Source: Pseudomonadota bacterium (lineage in GTDB: Bacteria > Pseudomonadota > Gammaproteobacteria > Burkholderiales > Sulfuricellaceae). From it: 64,000 bases of DNA. The notes below the pieces were generated by a model that was not told where the DNA came from, did not search any database, and was given only the letters and a program-made list of their open reading frames with translations. The position numbers and the translations under genes are program-made. How positions within the stretch are numbered: the first letter of the stretch is position 1; the number at the start of each line of letters is the position of its first letter. The DNA lies in assembly GCA_021801705.1 (NCBI GenBank), contig JAJYXP010000009.1, positions 33,309 to 97,308 on the forward strand, written 5' to 3'. Of this stretch, positions 61,816 through 64,000 are shown one piece after another.

Positions 61816-63288
61816 TCATGCGAACCACGGGGCGCGTGCCGTCATAATCAAATTCTTGGCGCGTTCGCTGTCCATCCCGGTCATTTCGACCAAGTCATCA
61901 ACAGCCAAATCAGCCAGATCGTCCATCGTCACCACAGCTTTTGAAGCCAGGGTGCGCGCGGTTTTGTCGTCCATTCCTTCCATGGCCAGCAATTCCGCCG
62001 ATGGGGCCGCAACCTTCTCCTCGCTAGCGATCGCTTCCGTCAACAGCGCATTCCGTGCGCGACTGCGCAACTCATTGACCGTGTCTTCGTCAAAAGACTC
62101 AATTTCCAGCATTTCCGAAATAGGCACATACGCCACTTCCTCAAGCGTACTAAATCCTTCACGCACCAGAATGCCCGCAACTTCTTCATCCACATCCAGT
62201 TTTTGCATGAATTGTGAAATGATTGCGGTGCTTTCTTCCTGGTTCTTCAGGTCCGCCTCTTCCTCGGTCATGATGTTCAAGGTCCAGCCGGTCAGTTCGC
62301 TGGCCAGACGCACATTCTGCCCAAGGCGGCCGATCGCCTGCGCCAATTGATCGGTATCGACCACAACATCCATGCTGTGCTTATCCTCATCCACCACAAT
62401 ACTGCTGATTTCGGCTGGCGCCATGGCGTTGATTACAAACTGAGCAGGATCAGGTGACCACAGAATGATATCCACACGTTCACCCGCCAGTTCGGAAGTA
62501 ACTGCCTGGACTCGTGATCCACGCATGCCGACGCAGGTTCCGATCGGATCAATGCGCTGATCGTTGGATTTAACCGCGATCTTTGCACGGGCACCGGGAT
62601 CACGAGCCGCCGATTTAATCTCCAGCACGCCTTCCTCAATTTCGGGTACTTCCAGTTCGAACAACTTGACCAGAAACTCCGGTGCAATGCGTGACAAAAT
62701 GAGTTGCGGACCACGTCCAGCGCGGTCAACACGAGAAAGATAAGCACGCACGCGGTCACCAATCCGCAGGTTTTCCTTGGGTATCATCTGCTCGCGCGGC
62801 AGCAAAGCCTCAATCCTTCCTGATTCGATAATTGCATTACCGCGTTCCATCCGCTTGATGGTTCCGGTAACCAGATATTCCTTACGTTCCAGGAAGTCGT
62901 TCAGTATCTGTTCACGCTCAGCTTCGCGAATTTTCTGCAAGATCACCTGCTTGGCGGCCTGCGCACCAATACGGCCAAACTCGACCGGCTCAAGAGGTTC
63001 CTCGATATAGCCATCCAGCTCGACTTCAGGATTGCGCACCTTGGCATCAGTCAAGCCAATCTGACGCTCCGGAAACTCAACGGCATCATCAGGAACAACA
63101 TGCCAGCGACGGCAGGTCGAATACTCGCCGGTTTCGCGGTCGACATCGACACGCACATCCACATCCTCATGAAAACGTTTCTTGGTCGCAGATGCCAACG
63201 CCAATTCCAGCGCGGAAAAAATAACATCCTTAGAGACGTTTTTCTCACGCGACATCACATCAACTACCAGCAATATTTCACGACTCAT
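61816..63288 (-). CDS. nusA: Transcription termination/antitermination factor NusA
   Basis: A 490-residue NusA, close to the E. coli length of 495. The N-terminal RNA polymerase domain (1-125), S1 (135-200), KH1 and KH2 (about 205-345) and two acidic helix-hairpin-helix repeats at the C terminus (about 365-490) are seen, the last type found in proteobacteria. [19 protein letters not shown] is a clear KH motif. GGAGGAAGT precedes the ATG at 63288. It lies 11 bases after rimP and 31 before infB in one operon. Confidence 0.98.
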   Translation of the reverse strand: MSREILLVVDVMSREKNVSKDVIFSALELALASATKKRFHEDVDVRVDVDRETGEYSTCRRWHVVPDDAVEFPERQIGLTDAKVRNPEVELDGYIEEPLEPVEFGRIGAQAAKQVILQKIREAEREQILNDFLERKEYLVTGTIKRMERGNAIIESGRIEALLPREQMIPKENLRIGDRVRAYLSRVDRAGRGPQLILSRIAPEFLVKLFELEVPEIEEGVLEIKSAARDPGARAKIAVKSNDQRIDPIGTCVGMRGSRVQAVTSELAGERVDIILWSPDPAQFVINAMAPAEISSIVVDEDKHSMDVVVDTDQLAQAIGRLGQNVRLASELTGWTLNIMTEEEADLKNQEESTAIISQFMQKLDVDEEVAGILVREGFSTLEEVAYVPISEMLEIESFDEDTVNELRSRARNALLTEAIASEEKVAAPSAELLAMEGMDDKTARTLASKAVVTMDDLADLAVDDLVEMTGMDSERAKNLIMTARAPWFA

Positions 63289-63299
63289 ACTTCCTCCGG

Positions 63300-63731
63300 C
63301 TATATATTCGGGATCAAACGTGCCTTGTCGACATTGGCAATACTCAGCGACAACAGCGCGCCATCCACTTCCAATTGCAACTCACCGTCTTTAACACCTC
63401 GCAGCACGCCCGCGTAATTTTTCCTGCCGGAAAGTGGCACACGCAACTTGATCTGCGCACGCTCACCGGCAAAACGGGCGAAATCCGCCTCTTTTCTCAA
63501 AACCCTGTCCAAACCGGGAGAAGAAACCTCCAACCGGTCATAATCATAATCCAGTTCGACCGCCATCAACCGCGTCAGGTGATTGCTCACAAAGGCACAA
63601 TCATCGACAGTAATTCCGCCCTGCTTATCGATGAACAAACGCAGAAACTTTCCCCGTTGCGATACCTCAAGGTCGACAAACTCATAACCTAAACCGGTTA
63701 CTGCCGACTCCAGCAAACCGTATAAATCCAT
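63300..63731 (-). CDS. rimP: Ribosome maturation factor RimP
   Basis: A 143-residue protein; the N-terminal domain ([21 protein letters not shown]) and SM-like C-terminal domain (about 85-143) match RimP, as does [12 protein letters not shown]. It is needed for 30S maturation. The start ATG 63731 follows GGCGGGGAT; an in-frame extension of 20 codons lacks similarity and covers the leader hairpin. First gene of the rimP-nusA-infB-rbfA-truB operon. Confidence 0.96.
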   Translation of the reverse strand: MDLYGLLESAVTGLGYEFVDLEVSQRGKFLRLFIDKQGGITVDDCAFVSNHLTRLMAVELDYDYDRLEVSSPGLDRVLRKEADFARFAGERAQIKLRVPLSGRKNYAGVLRGVKDGELQLEVDGALLSLSIANVDKARLIPNI

Positions 63732-63751
63732 ATCCCCGCCACAAATAAAAA

Positions 63752-63768
63752 ATGGGCTGTCAGCCCAT
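63752..63768 (-). promoter_or_regulatory. rimP: Leader hairpin of the rimP operon
   Basis: ATGGGCTG-T-CAGCCCAT is a perfect palindrome with a one-base centre and would fold as ATGGGC/GCCCAT around a five-base loop. It lies in the presumed leader, 21 bases before the rimP start. Function unknown; it may be a regulatory or stability element. Confidence 0.5.
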
Positions 63769-63781
63769 ATACAATTTTCAT

Positions 63782-63790
63782 ATTGTATCA
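63782..63790 (-). promoter_or_regulatory. rimP: Extended -10 promoter of the rimP operon
   Basis: The minus strand reads TGA-TACAAT, an extended -10 (TGn) with five of six bases of TATAAT. The -35 region (TTCCAT at 17 bases) is weak, as often with extended -10 promoters. Start would be near 63775, some 45 bases before rimP. Confidence 0.5.
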
Positions 63791-63874
63791 AATATCTAGA
63801 ATGAATGGAACATCAACCAGCAAGCGCATTCTGGCCCAAACGGGAATATCGCATGTTACCACAAGGGTATAGCG

Positions 63875-64000
63875 ATCGGGTAGGAGGCGGGGTCACCCCC
63901 GCCGTCCTCCCACACCACCGTACATGCGGTTCCGCATACGGCGGTTCATTGAACACACTGGAGCCGTCGCATCGTATCAAGCAGCGACACCAGACCCAAA
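63875..64000 (-). mobile_element. 3' end of a group II intron (domains V and VI), partial
   Basis: On the minus strand a domain-V-like hairpin is visible at about 63912-63947: ACCGCCGTATGCGG and CCGCATGTACGGTGGT with a bulge in the stem. Downstream of it a GGAGGACGGCGGGG/CCCCGCCTCCT stem (63882-63910) fits domain VI, ending in CCCGAT near 63875 as the expected intron end. The intron-encoded protein (reverse transcriptase/maturase) would lie outside the window. The call is from recognised sequence shape, not from a search. Confidence 0.6.

Overview
The window is high-GC chromosomal DNA from a motile Gram-negative bacterium. The block rimP-nusA-infB-rbfA-truB-rpsO-pnp, the flagellar order flgBCDEFGHIJKL and the protein sequences point to a betaproteobacterium, perhaps of the Nitrosomonadales type; the genus is inferred, not proven. 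I found no tRNA or rRNA gene and no CRISPR array. The DNA is unusually rich in dispersed non-coding repeats: REP-like hairpins, a MITE in two identical copies, and a heptanucleotide repeat family.

Left third (722-22516, all minus strand): a chemosensory gene island resembling the Pseudomonas Wsp (alternative cellular function) systems. In transcription order it encodes CheW, CheR-TPR, CheW, a membrane MCP, a cytoplasmic MCP with five PAS domains, a CheA-REC hybrid, a membrane Cache-GGDEF protein, a triple-PAS GGDEF protein, a FIST sensor overlapping a GAF/PAS-GGDEF-EAL protein, CheB, and a REC-GAF-PAS-GAF-GGDEF-EAL response regulator. No CheY or flagellar-motor gene is present, so the likely output is cyclic di-GMP. 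The REC-borne enzyme has a broken GGDEF motif but an intact EAL motif, so its output would be c-di-GMP hydrolysis, the opposite of WspR. A SirB-family membrane protein lies beyond the island at the left edge.

Middle (22913-38452): a UbiB-family kinase-like protein, a DUF6781-like protein, mfd on the plus strand, a small membrane protein, then a TetR-regulated RND efflux operon (tetR, periplasmic adaptor lipoprotein, inner-membrane permease, outer-membrane factor). A DUF1015 protein follows, with an overlapping truncated serB remnant. Several intergenic spaces hold long inverted repeats, and one MITE copy supplies the last codons of the efflux adaptor.

Flagellar region (38590-52396): flgL-K-J-I-H-G-F-E-D-C-B on the minus strand, read from flgB with a good sigma-54 promoter candidate. 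A 19-copy CTGAGTG array lies just upstream of it. A diguanylate cyclase gene separates this operon from a lone plus-strand flgA. The same heptad family has entered the coding sequence of flgJ and of mfd in frame.

Right part (52417-64000): folD, a CbbY-type HAD hydrolase, dksA and a small conserved protein, then a bidirectional terminator against the minus-strand translation/RNA operon rimP-nusA-infB-rbfA-truB-rpsO-pnp. The right edge carries what looks like the 3' end (domains V and VI) of a group II intron on the minus strand; its body would lie outside the window.
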